DNA of 5,218 bases from positions 1-5,218 of the forward strand of contig CAMOVV010000111.1 of assembly GCA_946627685.1 (NCBI GenBank). The letters run 5' to 3'. The DNA is from an uncultured Bacteroidales bacterium. GTDB lineage: Bacteria; Bacteroidota; Bacteroidia; Bacteroidales; UBA932. The position numbers were made by a program, and so were the translations under genes. Below, one piece after another: positions 4,766 through 5,218 of the stretch. Positions within the stretch are counted from its first letter, which is position 1. Each line of letters starts with the position of its first letter. The notes beneath the pieces were generated by a model. It ran no database searches. It was not told the origin of the DNA and was given only the letters and a program-made list of their open reading frames with translations.

Positions 4766-5218
4766 CTGAGCGGAGACAAGGCCGGAATCTTCCCGAGATA
4801 CGAAAAGTCCGTCCTTCATGTAAAGGGTGCGGTCGCACATTTCGGCCAGGGAAGGGTCGTGCGTGACGATGATGACGGTCTGGCCGTACTTGTCCCTAAG
4901 GGAGAAGAAAAGATTGTGGAGCTCGGTTTTGCTGGCGCTGTCGAGGTTGCCGGAGGGCTCGTCGGCGAAAAGAATGGCGGGATTGTTGACAAGGGCGCGG
5001 GCTATGGCAACCCTCTGCTGTTCTCCGCCGGACAGCTCGGAAGGCTTGTGGCCCAGCCTGTGGCCGAGGCCGAGATCTTCGAGGAGGGCGGACGCCGCTT
5101 TTCTGGCCTCCCCGTCTTTACGGCCGGCGATGTAGGCGGGAATGCAGACATTTTCAAGGGCCGTGAACTCGGGCAGCAGATGATGGAACTGGAAGACGAA
5201 ACCTATGCGGGTGTTGCG
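4763..5218 (-). CDS. lolD: Lipoprotein-releasing ABC transporter ATPase, LolD-like, 5' end outside window
   Basis: The 151 C-terminal residues of an ABC ATPase; the N-terminus with the Walker A motif lies beyond the right edge. Numbered from the first visible residue, the Q-loop is VFQ (8-10) within [19 protein letters not shown], a run characteristic of LolD. The ABC signature LSGGEQQR is at 62-69, Walker B ILFADEP at 82-88 with catalytic Glu87, the D-loop SGNLDS at 89-94, and the H-loop His120 in IVTHD. All visible catalytic motifs are intact. LolD powers the LolC/E membrane complex that releases lipoproteins from the inner membrane toward the outer membrane, acting on the cytoplasmic face. 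Its membrane partners are not in the window. In Bacteroidota, related ATPases (MacB or FtsE type) are possible alternatives, but the [14 protein letters not shown] segment favours LolD. Confidence 0.9.
   Translation of the reverse strand, partial: RNTRIGFVFQFHHLLPEFTALENVCIPAYIAGRKDGEARKAASALLEDLGLGHRLGHKPSELSGGEQQRVAIARALVNNPAILFADEPSGNLDSASKTELHNLFFSLRDKYGQTVIIVTHDPSLAEMCDRTLYMKDGLFVSREDSGLVSAQ

Noticed and set aside
4764..4838. 25-residue N-terminal extension of the methyltransferase from the ATG at 4838
   Set aside because: It would overlap the end of the ABC ATPase gene, does not resemble the family N-terminus, and the TGATG overlap gives a better start at 4763.

Overview
The window looks like a moderately GC-rich member of the Bacteroidota (probably Bacteroidales; the genus cannot be fixed from this much sequence). 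The reasons are a TTG-N20-TATATTTA promoter close to the Bacteroidota TTTG/TAnnTTTG pattern, A-rich leaders without Shine-Dalgarno sites in front of most genes, and close family resemblance of the ECF sigma factor, its membrane neighbour and the LTxxQ/Spy-like protein to a gene set typical of that phylum.

Layout on the + strand: the C-terminal half of peptidase T (1-609, cut by the left edge); a short intergenic promoter region (610-686); a transketolase split into an N-terminal subunit (687-1532) and a C-terminal subunit (1549-2502); then, one base after the second stop codon, an ECF sigma factor with a TTG start (2504-3037). A 40-bp gap holds a convincing ECF-type promoter. It leads into a one-span membrane protein of unassigned family (3078-3485) and a secreted, helical Spy/CpxP-like protein (3498-4040). 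A GCAA-capped hairpin with a T-run closes this unit. It lies inside the last codons of the convergent gene. On the - strand, from the right edge, come a LolD-type ABC ATPase (truncated at the right edge, stop at 4763-4765) and a TrmN6/YfiC-type tRNA methyltransferase (4050-4763), joined by a TGATG stop/start overlap.

How they fit together: the two transketolase halves should form one enzyme of the non-oxidative pentose phosphate pathway. The three genes after it look like a self-contained signalling unit: sigma factor, membrane partner (candidate anti-sigma or regulator) and periplasmic sensor/chaperone. The sigma gene can ride on transketolase transcription, while the two downstream genes appear to have their own promoter, probably read by that sigma factor. 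This module is the least characterised and most interesting part of the window. The LolD and TrmN6 genes are housekeeping functions in a separate, convergent operon. The window is nearly all coding, and no gap exceeds 80 bp. No RNA genes, mobile elements or CRISPR arrays were seen.
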